From assembly GCA_947476255.1 (NCBI GenBank), contig CANJPY010000023.1, positions 1 to 55,054 of the forward strand: a stretch of 55,054 bases of DNA, read 5' to 3'. The position numbers were made by a program, and so were the translations under genes. Source of the stretch: Chthoniobacteraceae bacterium (GTDB taxonomy: Bacteria > Verrucomicrobiota > Verrucomicrobiia > Chthoniobacterales > Chthoniobacteraceae). The notes beneath the pieces are model-generated. The model had not been told where the DNA came from and did not search any database. It saw only the letters and a program-made list of their open reading frames with translations. Below are positions 44,729 through 54,960 of this stretch, in pieces. Every line of letters starts with the position of its first letter. The first letter of the stretch is position 1.

Positions 44729-46216
44729 GTGCTTACCATTCTTCTCCTCATTCCCATCGTAACCGCCGCAGCCCTGTTTTTGGGCAAGGGCAACCGTTCT
44801 TGGGCGAAAGCCTCTGCGCTGCTCCAATTGGGCATCACCCTTTTGGTGTGGTTCGGCTATGATCAGTCCAAGGCAGGCTACCAATTTGTATCCCAAACTG
44901 ACGCCTTGTTTCCCGGCCTTGACCTTCGATATTCCGTGGGCGTCGATGGCTTGAGTCTTCTCATGCTGCTTCTGACAGCCTTGGTCACCGTGGCTGCTGT
45001 ATGGTTCTCCCCAAACATGCCTGCAAACAATCGCGCGGGGCTTTTTGACGGTTCCGTTCTGCTCATTAGTGCCGGCGCCACAGGAGCCTTCGTTGCAAAG
45101 GATCTGTTTTTCTTCTACGCATTTCATGAGTTGGCGCTCATCCCCACCTTTCTTCTCATCGGGTTATGGGGCAGTGGTGAACGTCAGGCGGTAGCGTGGA
45201 AAATCACGATATACTTGGGGGTAGGAAGCATCATTTTGCTCACGGGATTGGTTGATTTATTCCTCGCCATCCCCGCAGCCAGTCGCAGCTTTGACCTGCA
45301 AAAGTTGCAAGAGGTCGCTGCCTCGCATCTCATTCCCGCTGCTGCTCAAGTCCGGCCATGGCTTCTGCTCACCGTAGGCTTCGGCATCCTCGTCTCACTA
45401 TTTCCTTTCCACTCTTGGGCGGCCCCGGCTTATGCCTGTGCGCCCACTCCCGTGGCCATGCTCCACTCCGGAGTTCTCAAGAAATTTGGATTATACGGCA
45501 TGGTGAGGCTCGCAGTGCCATTCCTGCCTCAGGCCTTCCACCAGCCGGTATGGGGCACATGGACCGCGCAGGATCTGTTGCTTGCGGCGCTGTTGGGCAA
45601 TATCATTTACGTCGGTCTTGTGACCATTGCGCAGCGCAAACTCGACTACGTCATCGGCTACTCCAGCGTGATGCACATGGGCTACGTTTTCCTCGGCATC
45701 GCCTCCCTCAACATCATCGGCTTGAGCGGTGCTTGCCTGCTGATGTTCTCTCACGGTCTTTCCGTAGCCGCGCTCTTTGCCATTACGGGCGCAATTAGAG
45801 AACGCGAGGGGTCGCTAAACTTTGAGCGCCTCGGTGGTGCAGCGAAGTCGGTTCCCTTTCTCAGCGTCGCTTTCGCAATGGCTGCGTTCGCCTCCATTGG
45901 CCTTCCCGGCTTCTCCAATTTCGCAAGTGAAACCATGGTGTTCTTTGGTGGCTTTAAAGACGGTGCAACTGGGTTCTTGAAAACCTCCACCGTGTTTGCG
46001 CTGTGGGGAGTGTTGATCTCTGCGGTCTATATGCTGCGTTCCTACAAAGCCGTGTTCCTTGGCGAACCTACGGCATCGTCCCTGAAGTGGACCGATCTCC
46101 ATGGGACCGCCCGGTTTGCACTCGCACTCCTGCCCGTCGCTTTGTTACTCGGTGGTTTCTTCCCCCATTACTTCCTCGGCTTCCTCAAACCTACACTGGA
46201 GGCGGCTCTCCGCTAG
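44729..46216 (+). CDS. nuoM: NADH-quinone oxidoreductase subunit M
   Basis: NuoM is the second antiporter-like subunit. The 495-residue protein begins at a GTG and carries FYAFHELALIPTFLLIGLWG with the channel Glu, LFPFHSWAAPAYACAPTPVAMLHSGVLKKFGLYGMVRL, and FSHGLSVAALFAITGAI. About 14 hydrophobic spans are expected. It is 17 bases from nuoL and its stop is next to nuoN. Confidence 0.95.
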   Translation: MLTILLLIPIVTAAALFLGKGNRSWAKASALLQLGITLLVWFGYDQSKAGYQFVSQTDALFPGLDLRYSVGVDGLSLLMLLLTALVTVAAVWFSPNMPANNRAGLFDGSVLLISAGATGAFVAKDLFFFYAFHELALIPTFLLIGLWGSGERQAVAWKITIYLGVGSIILLTGLVDLFLAIPAASRSFDLQKLQEVAASHLIPAAAQVRPWLLLTVGFGILVSLFPFHSWAAPAYACAPTPVAMLHSGVLKKFGLYGMVRLAVPFLPQAFHQPVWGTWTAQDLLLAALLGNIIYVGLVTIAQRKLDYVIGYSSVMHMGYVFLGIASLNIIGLSGACLLMFSHGLSVAALFAITGAIREREGSLNFERLGGAAKSVPFLSVAFAMAAFASIGLPGFSNFASETMVFFGGFKDGATGFLKTSTVFALWGVLISAVYMLRSYKAVFLGEPTASSLKWTDLHGTARFALALLPVALLLGGFFPHYFLGFLKPTLEAALR

Positions 46217-46222
46217 TTGACC

Positions 46223-47716
46223 ATGTTTCCGCCCATCACACTCGAAATTCTGGTTCTTGCCTTGGGATTTATCCTACTGCTCGCAGAGTCCTTCTCTCAA
46301 AGCACCAGCAAGCGCTCCCTCGCAAAAAGTGCAGTCTTCTGCCTGGCTTGGATTTTTGCGCTGAGCTTTTTTGTGACCTCGGCTCCTGCAAACCCCGAAC
46401 CAGGGAGCTTCTGGAATTTTTACAGCGCAGACCCCGTTTCGATGGTCTTTAAGAGAATCGCGCTGCTGACGACGATGGCGGTTCTTGTCATGGCGCTGGA
46501 GTACGAAAAAGTACTCGCCAAGAATATTCCCTCCGCCCGTGAAGGGGCGGGTACAGGCGAATTTTTCATACTCCCGCTTTTTACCTGCTCGGGCCTGATG
46601 CTCCTGGCCTCCGCTGTCGATTTAGTCATGGCCTTCGCGGCGCTCGAGTTGGTCACCATTTCGTTTTACGTGATGGTTGCTTACATGCGCGGCAGCCACG
46701 CCTCGCTCGAGGCGGGTGTAAAATATCTCATCCTTGGAGCTTTAAGCACTGGGTTCTTTGTCTACGGCATCACCTGGATTTTCGGTCTCACTGGGGAAAC
46801 TCATTTCACAAAAATTGCGCTGAAACTCGCCTCCCTGCAGGGCTCTGACACAGCAATCCTCTTTGCGCTTGTCCTTGTGCTGGTCGGGCTCGGCTTTAAA
46901 GTTGCCGCCGTCCCCTTTCAAAGCTGGGTACCCGATGTCTATCAGGGGGCACCAACGCCCGTGACTGCATTTCTATCCGTCGGCTCCAAAGCCGCTGGAT
47001 TCCTTTTACTTCTTCGCGTTCTTGAGCCCTTCCTCGGTGTTGCTTCAATCGCGCACAAAATCCTCCTCGTACTGAGCGTGCTCGCGGGAGCAACGCTGAT
47101 CTTCGGTAATCTGGCCGCGCTCCCCCAAAACAATCTGAAAAGACTACTAGCCTACTCCAGCGTGGGCCATGCGGGATATCTGCTGATGGCTGTGGCGTGC
47201 GTGGGAGTGGCCCCCTCCGCCTTGGGAAGCGTTGGCGCAACAGTTGGGTTCTACTTGTTCGCCTACCTTTTGATGACGCTCTTGAGCTTTCTCGTTCTTA
47301 CGATTGCCACACAGCACACCAAGGGAGAGGAAATACAGCATTTCAATGGTCTCTCCAAGCGTTCGCCCTTTTTGGCTTTCGCCTTACTCGTCGCGATGTC
47401 CTCACTCGCAGGCGTCCCTTTGACAGCAGGGTTCTATGGAAAGTTCCTTGTGTTCGCACAAGCCGTAAACGCCAGCCAATGGACACTGATCGCACTTGGA
47501 ACAGTCACCGTTGGCGCTGGTTTCTACTTCTATCTGCGCGTCGTCGCGGCAATGTACTGGGCTGAGCCCGCAGACGCTTCACCGATTCAAGTATCCGGCC
47601 TCTCGAAGATGATCATCGTTCTTTTGGTCGCTGGAATTTTTGTCTTCGGAGTGAATCCCAAGCCCGTTCTCTCTGCCTTCCAAACACAACAAACACCCCT
47701 GGCGTCTGCGCATTAG
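46223..47716 (+). CDS. nuoN: NADH-quinone oxidoreductase subunit N
   Basis: NuoN is the third antiporter-like subunit and the last gene of the operon. The 497-residue protein has FAALELVTISFYVMVAYMR with the channel Glu, VPFQSWVPDVYQGAPTPVTAFLSVGSKAAGF, and KRLLAYSSVGHAGYLLM. The ATG at 46223 is taken rather than a TTG two codons upstream (46217), which lies against the nuoM stop. About 130 bases of non-coding sequence follow before the next gene. Confidence 0.95.
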   Translation: MFPPITLEILVLALGFILLLAESFSQSTSKRSLAKSAVFCLAWIFALSFFVTSAPANPEPGSFWNFYSADPVSMVFKRIALLTTMAVLVMALEYEKVLAKNIPSAREGAGTGEFFILPLFTCSGLMLLASAVDLVMAFAALELVTISFYVMVAYMRGSHASLEAGVKYLILGALSTGFFVYGITWIFGLTGETHFTKIALKLASLQGSDTAILFALVLVLVGLGFKVAAVPFQSWVPDVYQGAPTPVTAFLSVGSKAAGFLLLLRVLEPFLGVASIAHKILLVLSVLAGATLIFGNLAALPQNNLKRLLAYSSVGHAGYLLMAVACVGVAPSALGSVGATVGFYLFAYLLMTLLSFLVLTIATQHTKGEEIQHFNGLSKRSPFLAFALLVAMSSLAGVPLTAGFYGKFLVFAQAVNASQWTLIALGTVTVGAGFYFYLRVVAAMYWAEPADASPIQVSGLSKMIIVLLVAGIFVFGVNPKPVLSAFQTQQTPLASAH

Positions 47717-47847
47717 CCACATAGACGAACGCATGAGCCGGCTATTTCGCTCGTCTCCCAATAGTTTTTGAATCTCCCCCAAAAATTGTAGCCACCCCAC
47801 ACCGTCTTTCTTCCCCCCTCGGACAACAATCACCCCTCCCCCACTTT

Positions 47848-48954
47848 ATGGCTATCTCACGCCGTCACTTTATCACAGCCCTTTCCTCCGGTGTGGCGGC
47901 GTCCATAGCGCCACGTTCGGGATTCTGCGCGCCGCAACCGGCTCAGGCAGCCTCGATGAAACCCATCGCGCTCGGCATCGATAACTTCGCAGTACGTGCC
48001 TTTGGCTGGAAGGCTCCAGAATTGATTGAATACGCCAAGGGACTTCAGCTCGACACACTTTTCCTTTCCGATATCGACTGCCTTCCCTCTCTCGAGGACG
48101 CCGCGCTCAAAGATATCAAGGCACACGCAGACAGTGCCGGCCTCGCCCTCTACATTGGTTCGTGGAGCATTTGTCCCACCTCCGCGCGCTTCAAGCCCAC
48201 TTGGGGCACGGCGGAAGAACATCTGCGCACCGGCATTCGAGTATCCAAGGCTCTGGGTTCTCCCGTGTTCCGCGTGATTCTTGGTTCCATGGACGACCGC
48301 AAAACCCCTGGCGGAATCAATGCACGCATCAACGACACGGTAAAAGTGCTCAAGGCGTGTAAAGGTTCTGCTATGGATGCGGGCGTCAAGATCGCAGTCG
48401 AAAATCACGCGGGTGACATGCACTCTTGGGAGCTTGTGCGGTTGGTGGAAGAAGCAGGCCGGGACTTTGTCGGAGTGAACATCGACTCTGGAAACGCGGC
48501 CTGGACCCTCGAAGATCCTGTCGATCTCTTGGAACGTCTTGGCCCGTACACCATCTGCTCCAGTCTTCGCGATGACATGATCTGGAATACCCCAGAGGGA
48601 GTGAGCATCCAATGGACGGCGCTGGGTGACGGCCTCGTAGACTGGAACACCTATATGGATCGCTGGCGCGCGCTCTGTCCAAATGTGCCCGTACAAATCG
48701 AAACCATTTCCGGCTTCTCAAAAGCGTTTCCTTACAAAACAGAGGGATTTTGGCAGAACTATGATAAACGGCCGGAGGTACTCGCAAAGTTTGAAGCTCT
48801 TGCGACAAAAGGCCGCCCCCTTGAACCCTTCAAAGCGCCTGAGGGGGTAGACAAAAAGGAAGCAGAAAAAGCGTTCCAAAAAGCAGAAGTTGAAAAAAGC
48901 ATTAACTACTGCCGCAAAGAATTAGGCTTGGGAAGACGCGCAGCCAAGGCCTAG
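47848..48954 (+). CDS. Tat-exported sugar phosphate isomerase/epimerase-like protein
   Basis: The 368-residue protein starts with a twin-arginine signal (MAISRRHFITALSSGVAAS, then AAPQPAQA-like cleavage near PAQA), followed by a xylose-isomerase-like TIM barrel. Barrel marks are IALGIDNFAVRAF, IAVENHAGDMHSWELVRLVEEAG, FVGVNIDSGNAAWTLEDPVD and PVQIETISGF, which supply the metal-binding Glu, Asp and His residues. Tat-exported members of this family are frequent in Verrucomicrobia and Planctomycetes and probably act on sugars released outside the cell. Substrate unknown. A Lys-rich tail ends the protein. Confidence 0.85.
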   Translation: MAISRRHFITALSSGVAASIAPRSGFCAPQPAQAASMKPIALGIDNFAVRAFGWKAPELIEYAKGLQLDTLFLSDIDCLPSLEDAALKDIKAHADSAGLALYIGSWSICPTSARFKPTWGTAEEHLRTGIRVSKALGSPVFRVILGSMDDRKTPGGINARINDTVKVLKACKGSAMDAGVKIAVENHAGDMHSWELVRLVEEAGRDFVGVNIDSGNAAWTLEDPVDLLERLGPYTICSSLRDDMIWNTPEGVSIQWTALGDGLVDWNTYMDRWRALCPNVPVQIETISGFSKAFPYKTEGFWQNYDKRPEVLAKFEALATKGRPLEPFKAPEGVDKKEAEKAFQKAEVEKSINYCRKELGLGRRAAKA

Positions 48955-48976
48955 ACTTAAACTACGATTCCTTTGG

Positions 48977-49013
48977 AAAGTTACAACTCTGTTTGAAAGC
49001 CGCAGGTAACTTT
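48977..49013. repeat. 8-bp inverted repeat downstream of the isomerase-like gene
   Basis: AAAGTTAC at 48977-48984 and GTAACTTT at 49006-49013 are exact reverse complements with a 21-base loop, lying between the isomerase stop (48954) and the aquaporin start (49072). A T run follows weakly (TTTT then G). It may be a weak terminator or a binding site for a regulator of the aquaporin gene. Confidence 0.5.
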
Positions 49014-49071
49014 TGCTCACGCACGCCACAGACATTGAGCGCGAATACTCCCGGAATTTTTTCCAAGGCTG

Positions 49072-49752
49072 ATGCAAACCCACCTTCGTAAATTTTTTTC
49101 CGAATGGCTCGGTACGGCGCTCCTCCTCACCGTTGTCATTGGTTCGGGTATCATGGCCGAACGTCTATCTCAGGGGAACATAGCGGTAGCACTGCTTGCA
49201 AATACGCTGGCTACGGTTTGGGGCCTCAATGTTCTGATTGAAATTTTCGCACCTCTGAGCGGAGCTCATTTTAATCCGGCGGTCTCTCTCGTCATGACGT
49301 TCCGCAGTGAATTGACCTGGGGTTTATTCGTCTCCTATGTTTTCGCTCAACTTGCCGGTTCAATGTGCGGTGCCTGGCTTGCTCACGCAATGTTCGAACT
49401 GCCGATTTTGCAGTGGTCCGAGACACTCAGGACTGGCACCAGTCAATGGATCGCAGAAGTGGTCGCAACGGCAGGACTGCTCCTCGTAATTTTACGTTCC
49501 CCCAAGGGAAAGACCGCATCGCTGGTCTCGGCATACATTGGCGCCGCTTATTGGTTTACATCTTCGACTTCTTTCGCGAACCCAGCTGCGGCATTCGGTC
49601 GCATGTTCTCAAATACTTTCGCAGGCATCGCACCGCAGTGCGTTCCCGGGTTCATCAGCGCCGAAATCTTGGGAGCATTTCTAGGCGTCGCAATCCATTG
49701 GGTGCTCTTAAAATTGGAACATCCAGAGAGCGCGACTAAAAACCCGCGGTAG
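49072..49752 (+). CDS. Aquaporin / major intrinsic protein family channel
   Basis: The 226-residue membrane protein has six spans and both MIP signatures: HFNPAVS (about residue 66) in the first half, and FANPAAAFGRMFSNTFAGI (about residue 168) in the second. The second-half pattern with Arg after NPAAAFG fits the channel filter. It resembles bacterial aquaporins of the AqpS/AqpZ type; the selectivity (water, glycerol, arsenite or others) cannot be told from the sequence. No ars gene is beside it. It faces the propeller/phosphoesterase gene 130 bases downstream on the same strand. Confidence 0.88.
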   Translation: MQTHLRKFFSEWLGTALLLTVVIGSGIMAERLSQGNIAVALLANTLATVWGLNVLIEIFAPLSGAHFNPAVSLVMTFRSELTWGLFVSYVFAQLAGSMCGAWLAHAMFELPILQWSETLRTGTSQWIAEVVATAGLLLVILRSPKGKTASLVSAYIGAAYWFTSSTSFANPAAAFGRMFSNTFAGIAPQCVPGFISAEILGAFLGVAIHWVLLKLEHPESATKNPR

Positions 49753-49885
49753 AGGTTAGGAGCCCATTTTTTTCCTGAATGGAACGGCCCATATTGGAAA
49801 CACCTTACCCCAATCTTAAGTGGCAGGAGATCATTAGTCGGGGTTGCCGAGACAAACCCTTGCCCAAAATCCACCCACTCCCTTT

Positions 49886-52609
49886 ATGGAATCCCCCCTT
49901 TCCAAACTTGTTCTCGGCTGGCTTGTTGCATGTGCCCTCACAACCACGTTCGCCGCGTCTTCGGAGCCAACGGAAACAGTAGGTCATAAAGAGGGCGGAC
50001 GCAGTGTGACGCCGGTAAATCAGGCACTCACCCCACTCGGACGCCAAGTGGAACTTACCGGTCTGCGCCCTCAGGCCCTTGGACTCTCTCCCGACGGACG
50101 CCGCCTTCTTGTCGCGGGAAAGACAAGCGAGCTTCTTGTGCTCGATCCCTCGGTCGGAACGATCCTCCAAAAAGTCACGCTACCGGCCGAGGATCAAAAA
50201 GAGCCAAGCCCCGAAGTGGCTTCATCCAACATCCTTAAACCCGATACCAAAGGACAGGTCAGCTATACCGGCCTGGTGTATTCGCCCAACGGAAGACAAA
50301 TTTTCCTCAGCAATGTAAACGGCAGCATCAAGGTCTTTCGCACCGGAGATGACGGGAGCGTTTTCGCCTCTCATTCCATCTCATTGCCTCCTGCAACCGC
50401 GCCCAGACGAAAACAGGAAATCCCCGCCGGCCTCGCCTTCACAAAAGATGGAAAACACCTGTACATTTGCGCCAATCTCTCTAACCAGCTGCTGGAGTTG
50501 GATCCAATCTCAGGAAAAATCCTCCGGACATTCGATGTCGGTGTCGCTCCCTACGATGTGGAAATCTCCGGCAAGAAGGCCTATGTAAGCAACTGGGGAG
50601 GACGCCGCGTGGGCCCCGCAGACCTTAGCGCAGCCGCGGGACGAGGCACACAGGTCCGAGTGGACCCTGTTCGTGGCGTGGCATCAGAAGGATCCATCAG
50701 TATTGTGGATCTCAGCGAAACCCAGGCGCGTGCCACCGAGGAGATCCTCACGGGCCTCCATGCCTCAGCGCTGGCGCTCTCGCCCAACGGACGTTACCTT
50801 GTCTGTGCAAACGCCGGTGCAGATAATCTCAGCGTCCTAGACACGCGGACTGACACGATCGTCGAAACCATTTGGACAAAAGCAAGTCCGGCCGAGCTTC
50901 TTGGCGCCTCGCCCAATGCACTTTCCTTTTCCCCCGACGGCCGCACGCTTTATGCTGCAAACGGCACTCAAAACGCCATAGCCGTGATTGACTTTTCACC
51001 GGCAGACAAAGAATCCCGTCTCAAGGGGCTGCTTCCTGTCGGTTGGTTTCCAGGCGCACTTGCTTACGACGGCGCCCGCAAGCAACTCATTGTCGCCAAT
51101 ATCAAAGGGATGCCCTCGCAGATGAAAGCCGGGCCCGCTGGCGTACTGGGCTTTAACAGTCACCATTACAATGGCACCGTTTCTCTTGTCCCGATCCCCT
51201 CAAACAAAGAACTTCCCGCCCTGTCCGAATCAGTCGCACGAAATCTTCGAAAAGAAGCGATTGAGGCCTCCCAGCAGCCTCCCCGGCGAGACGTCGGGGC
51301 GCGTCCGGTACCAGAGCGGATCGGCGAGCCCAGTGTTTTTAAACACGTGATTTACATCCTCAAAGAAAACCGCACCTATGACCAGGTATTGGGCGATGAT
51401 CCCAGAGGAAATGGACGCCCGGATTTGTGTGTCTTTGGCAAACACATCACGCCGAACCTGCACAAAATCGCGCGCGAATTTGTGCTTTTGGACAACACCT
51501 ATTGCTCGGGCATCCTCAGCGCCGATGGACACCAATGGTCCACCAGTGCCTTCGCCACGGATTACATGGAGAAATCCTTCGCAGGCTTTCCCCGGAGTTA
51601 CCCCGATGGAATGGGTGAAAATGAATACGACGCGCTCGCGTACTCGCCTGCTGGCTTTATTTGGGACAACGTTCTCAAACACGGCAAAACCCTGCGAAAC
51701 TTTGGAGAATTCGCGGCCCCATCCGTCAAGTGGCGAGATCCTCAAAAAAAAGGCGCGCCCGACTTCAGCGCTTGCTACCGCACATGGAAGGGCGAATCCG
51801 ATGACGTGCTTTTTTCCAGCAGTACACAGATTACTGCCCTGAAACCATTTACCGCCACAGAATATGTGGGTTGGAATATGTCGGTGCCGGACCAATACCG
51901 GGCGGATTATTTTCTAAAAGAGCTCAAAGGATTTGAAGCAAAGGGGGAATTTCCAAACCTTACCTTAATCTGCCTTCCCAACGATCACACCAGCGGGACG
52001 AGTCCAGGAGCCCCTACCCCTGCAGCGTGTGTCGCGGACAATGATCTCGCATTCGGACGGATCGTAGAGGCTGTCAGCCACAGCCGTTTTTGGCCGGAGA
52101 CACTCATTCTCGCCATTGAAGACGACCCTCAAAACGGATGGGATCATGTCAGCGGTTATCGTACAACCGCCTATTGTATCAGCCCGTACACAAAGCGCGG
52201 AGCCGTTGTTTCCACGCAGTACAACACCACGAGTATTTTGCGCACCATCGAGCAAGTCCTCGGCCTGCACCCCATGAATCAATTCGATGCGAGCGCGGCG
52301 CCCATGCGCGAGTGTTTTACAGAAACACCCGATCTCACTCCCTACAAAGCGCTTCCCTCCAACGTTCCGCTCGACCAACTGAATCCTCCGGCGAAGGCCC
52401 AACTCAACCCAGTCCTTCGCCGAGACGCGGTTGCTTCCTCGAAGTTAAACTTCCGCGAAATTGACCGCGCTCCCGAGGACATCCTCAACCGGATTCTCTG
52501 GAACGCGATGGCAGGCCCGAGTCGCCCATTTCCTACATGGGCAGTTTCCTTGACTGCCGATGACGACGACAAACCAAGGCACAAGAGCGCCATTTTTAGA
52601 AAGCGCTAA
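49886..52609 (+). CDS. YncE-like beta-propeller fused to a phosphoesterase domain
   Basis: The 907-residue protein has a signal peptide (MESPLSKLVLGWLVACALTTTFAASS), a YncE-like seven-bladed propeller at about 45-410 (GLSPDGRRLLVAG, LSPNGRYLVCANAGADNLSVLDTRT, FSPDGRTLYAANGTQNAIAVIDF), and then a phosphoesterase (PF04185-type) domain at about 450-830. The latter has FKHVIYILKENRTYDQVLGD, LDNTYCSGILSADGHQWS and AIEDDPQNGWDHVSGYRTTAYCISPY, typical of acid phosphatase/phospholipase C-like enzymes. The ATG at 49886 is chosen for its signal peptide; a frame from 49844 adds 14 residues. The cleaved ester is unknown. Confidence 0.86.
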   Translation: MESPLSKLVLGWLVACALTTTFAASSEPTETVGHKEGGRSVTPVNQALTPLGRQVELTGLRPQALGLSPDGRRLLVAGKTSELLVLDPSVGTILQKVTLPAEDQKEPSPEVASSNILKPDTKGQVSYTGLVYSPNGRQIFLSNVNGSIKVFRTGDDGSVFASHSISLPPATAPRRKQEIPAGLAFTKDGKHLYICANLSNQLLELDPISGKILRTFDVGVAPYDVEISGKKAYVSNWGGRRVGPADLSAAAGRGTQVRVDPVRGVASEGSISIVDLSETQARATEEILTGLHASALALSPNGRYLVCANAGADNLSVLDTRTDTIVETIWTKASPAELLGASPNALSFSPDGRTLYAANGTQNAIAVIDFSPADKESRLKGLLPVGWFPGALAYDGARKQLIVANIKGMPSQMKAGPAGVLGFNSHHYNGTVSLVPIPSNKELPALSESVARNLRKEAIEASQQPPRRDVGARPVPERIGEPSVFKHVIYILKENRTYDQVLGDDPRGNGRPDLCVFGKHITPNLHKIAREFVLLDNTYCSGILSADGHQWSTSAFATDYMEKSFAGFPRSYPDGMGENEYDALAYSPAGFIWDNVLKHGKTLRNFGEFAAPSVKWRDPQKKGAPDFSACYRTWKGESDDVLFSSSTQITALKPFTATEYVGWNMSVPDQYRADYFLKELKGFEAKGEFPNLTLICLPNDHTSGTSPGAPTPAACVADNDLAFGRIVEAVSHSRFWPETLILAIEDDPQNGWDHVSGYRTTAYCISPYTKRGAVVSTQYNTTSILRTIEQVLGLHPMNQFDASAAPMRECFTETPDLTPYKALPSNVPLDQLNPPAKAQLNPVLRRDAVASSKLNFREIDRAPEDILNRILWNAMAGPSRPFPTWAVSLTADDDDKPRHKSAIFRKR

Positions 52610-52639
52610 ATCACCAGCACCCGTCATCGTATTTCCTGA

Positions 52640-53908
52640 ATGAAAGCGCTCTTCCGCCAACTCTATTTCTGGGTATTGCTTTTTATTATTATCGGAGGCG
52701 TTTTGGGCCTCACTCATCCGGACCTTGGAGTCTCTTTAAAGCCTTTAGCGGATGCTTTTATTGCACTGGTCAAAATGTTGATCAGCCCGATCATTTTCTG
52801 CACCGTAGTCCTCGGTATCGCGGGCGCTGGCGACATGCGCAAGGTCGGCAGAATCGGCGCCAAAGCGCTTCTCTATTTCGAAATCGTTTCCACCCTCGCT
52901 CTGTTGATTGGCCTCGCCGTGGTGCACTTTTTTCGGCCGGGAAGCGCCTTCCATGTCGACCCCTCAACGATGGATGCAGCCTCGGTCGCAAAATACGCCA
53001 AAGCCGCTTCTGAGCAATCTGCGAGCGACTTTTTGCTGCACCTGATTCCAAAAACCTTTGCCGATGCGTTTACGAGTTCCGGTGATTTGCTCCAAGTCCT
53101 CCTCCTCTCCGTATTGTTCGGATACGCTCTTGTACGCATGGATAAAGCGGGTGGTGCGGTGCACCGTTTTATTGAAGAAGCCTCGCATATTTTTTTCGCA
53201 ATGATGGGAGCAATCATGCGACTTGCCCCCTTGGGCGCAGGCGCTGCAATGGCTTTTACCATAGGAAAATACGGAATCGCCGCGCTCAAGCCGCTCGCTG
53301 CGCTGATGGGCAGCTTTTATCTCGCGTGCATCCTCTTTGTCTTCCTTGTTTTAGGGCCCATCGCAAAGCTCGCTGGATTCAACATCCTGCGCTTTATCAT
53401 CTACATCAAAGACGAACTTCTTACCGTTCTGGGGACTTCTTCTTCGGAATCTGCGCTGGTGCCGCTCATGACAAAGCTTGAAAAACTGGGCTGCACAAAA
53501 TCCGTTGTCGGCCTGGTCGTGCCCTCCGGATACTCGCTCAACTTGGATGGCACAAACATCTACCTCACCATGGCCGCATTGTTTGTGGCTCAAGCGCTCC
53601 AAATCGACCTGACCCTCCGGCAGGAATTAACGATCCTTGGCGTGGCAATGCTGACCTCCAAGGGCGCATCCGGGGTGACTGGCGCTGGCTTTATCACGCT
53701 TGCCGCGACACTCGCCGTGGTCCCATCCATTCCGGTGGCGGGGCTCGCTTTGATTCTCGGCATCGACCGCTTTATGTCGGAAGCACGCGCCCTCACGAAT
53801 TTCATTGGGAACGGTGTCGCTGCGGTCGTGATTTCACGGTGGGAGAAGGAGTTGGACACCAGACAAATGCACAAGACGCTCAGAGGCCTCGGAGCTTCTG
53901 AAAATTAG
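52640..53908 (+). CDS. Dicarboxylate/amino acid:cation symporter, DctA type
   Basis: The 422-residue protein is a DAACS-family secondary transporter that takes up C4-dicarboxylates or glutamate/aspartate with Na+ or H+. Family marks are [18 protein letters not shown], the Ser-rich hairpin [42 protein letters not shown] and the [23 protein letters not shown] hairpin, ending in the Asp-containing [11 protein letters not shown] segment. The [15 protein letters not shown] pattern is closest to DctA. It is convergent with the AraC-type gene, the two stops being one base apart. Confidence 0.9.
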   Translation: MKALFRQLYFWVLLFIIIGGVLGLTHPDLGVSLKPLADAFIALVKMLISPIIFCTVVLGIAGAGDMRKVGRIGAKALLYFEIVSTLALLIGLAVVHFFRPGSAFHVDPSTMDAASVAKYAKAASEQSASDFLLHLIPKTFADAFTSSGDLLQVLLLSVLFGYALVRMDKAGGAVHRFIEEASHIFFAMMGAIMRLAPLGAGAAMAFTIGKYGIAALKPLAALMGSFYLACILFVFLVLGPIAKLAGFNILRFIIYIKDELLTVLGTSSSESALVPLMTKLEKLGCTKSVVGLVVPSGYSLNLDGTNIYLTMAALFVAQALQIDLTLRQELTILGVAMLTSKGASGVTGAGFITLAATLAVVPSIPVAGLALILGIDRFMSEARALTNFIGNGVAAVVISRWEKELDTRQMHKTLRGLGASEN

Positions 53909-53909
53909 C

Positions 53910-54821
53910 TCAGCCCTCCGGGCTTGCTTCGGTCCGAAAGCGCGCTCTGTATTCCGTTGGACTGCACGCCATAGTTCGGCGAAAGAGTCTGTTGAAAAAC
54001 GAGATTTGTGTAAAACCACAGCCCAACGCAATTTCCAGAATGGGACGAGTGCTGTGAGACAGCTCTGCGCAAGCAGCCTGCAAACGGAGGCCGTTTACAA
54101 ACTCACTAAATGTTCGTCCCGAATGCTGCTTGAACTGTCGGGCAAACGTAGGCCGACTCATCACTGAAAGTTCCAGTAAATCACTCAAGCGAACCTCGTC
54201 TCGAAAGTTCGCTGCAAGGTACCGCACCACATCCGCAATAGCCTTTTGATACGGCCCTTCCGCAGGAAGTGCGAAGGACCGAATCGACAGCGGTCGTGTA
54301 TCCTCTCCCGTGCCCTCTAAAAGGGTGCCAAGCAAATTCAAAAGCCCCCCGAGCTGGCCGGATCCCGAGTTCCTGAAAAGGCCCGCCATCTGTGCCGCGA
54401 CCTTCTTCGAGAGTCCCCCCGAGAGTTGCACGCCGTGCCCCGCCCGTTTGAAGAGGCCCGCAAGAGGCGTGTTTTCGGGAAAACTCCAAAAGGGGTGCCC
54501 CTGCGAGAAGTGCCATTGCACAGATATACCACTGGATGCTTTCTGAGTATGCCAGTAGTGGGGCAAATTTTCCCCGAGGAGCACGAGGTCCCCTGCCCTA
54601 AAGGAACCAATGTGATCCCCCACAAACCGAGTGCCTTTGCCAGAGGTGAAAAGAGTAAGCTCCATTTCGGGGTGATAGTGCCAGTGGGTGCCTTCTCCTG
54701 TAATCGGGCGGAACACACCAGGGGCCACCAAACACTCGGCGTCACGAAGCGAACTTGCCCAACGCAAGACGCGGAAAGAATGTCCTTCAATCAATCTGAT
54801 TGTTTCTCGGGCGGCACGCAC
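53910..54821 (-). CDS. AraC family transcriptional regulator
   Basis: The 303-residue protein has an N-terminal cupin sensor region (HWHYHPEMELTLFTSGKGTRFVGDHIGSFRAGDLVLLGENLPHYW) and a C-terminal double helix-turn-helix (MSRPTFARQFKQHSGRTFSEFVNGLRLQAACAELS, then ILEIALGCGFTQISFFNRLFRRTMACSPTEYR), the standard AraC layout. The His and Glu pattern in the cupin suggests sugar sensing. It begins at a GTG at 54821. Its target is not known; the neighbouring DctA gene or genes lost at the right edge are possible. Confidence 0.9.
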   Translation of the reverse strand: MRAARETIRLIEGHSFRVLRWASSLRDAECLVAPGVFRPITGEGTHWHYHPEMELTLFTSGKGTRFVGDHIGSFRAGDLVLLGENLPHYWHTQKASSGISVQWHFSQGHPFWSFPENTPLAGLFKRAGHGVQLSGGLSKKVAAQMAGLFRNSGSGQLGGLLNLLGTLLEGTGEDTRPLSIRSFALPAEGPYQKAIADVVRYLAANFRDEVRLSDLLELSVMSRPTFARQFKQHSGRTFSEFVNGLRLQAACAELSHSTRPILEIALGCGFTQISFFNRLFRRTMACSPTEYRARFRTEASPEG

Positions 54822-54960
54822 GGCGTTTATTCTGTCTCAACAAGAAACCTAACACACGCTTTTTTGAGATAATTGTCGCCACTCCCGCCCACCTCTCGAC
54901 AGCTTATACCAAATATATGGTTAGAGTTGCAAAAATTAAGGGAACCCTCAGACTCGATGG

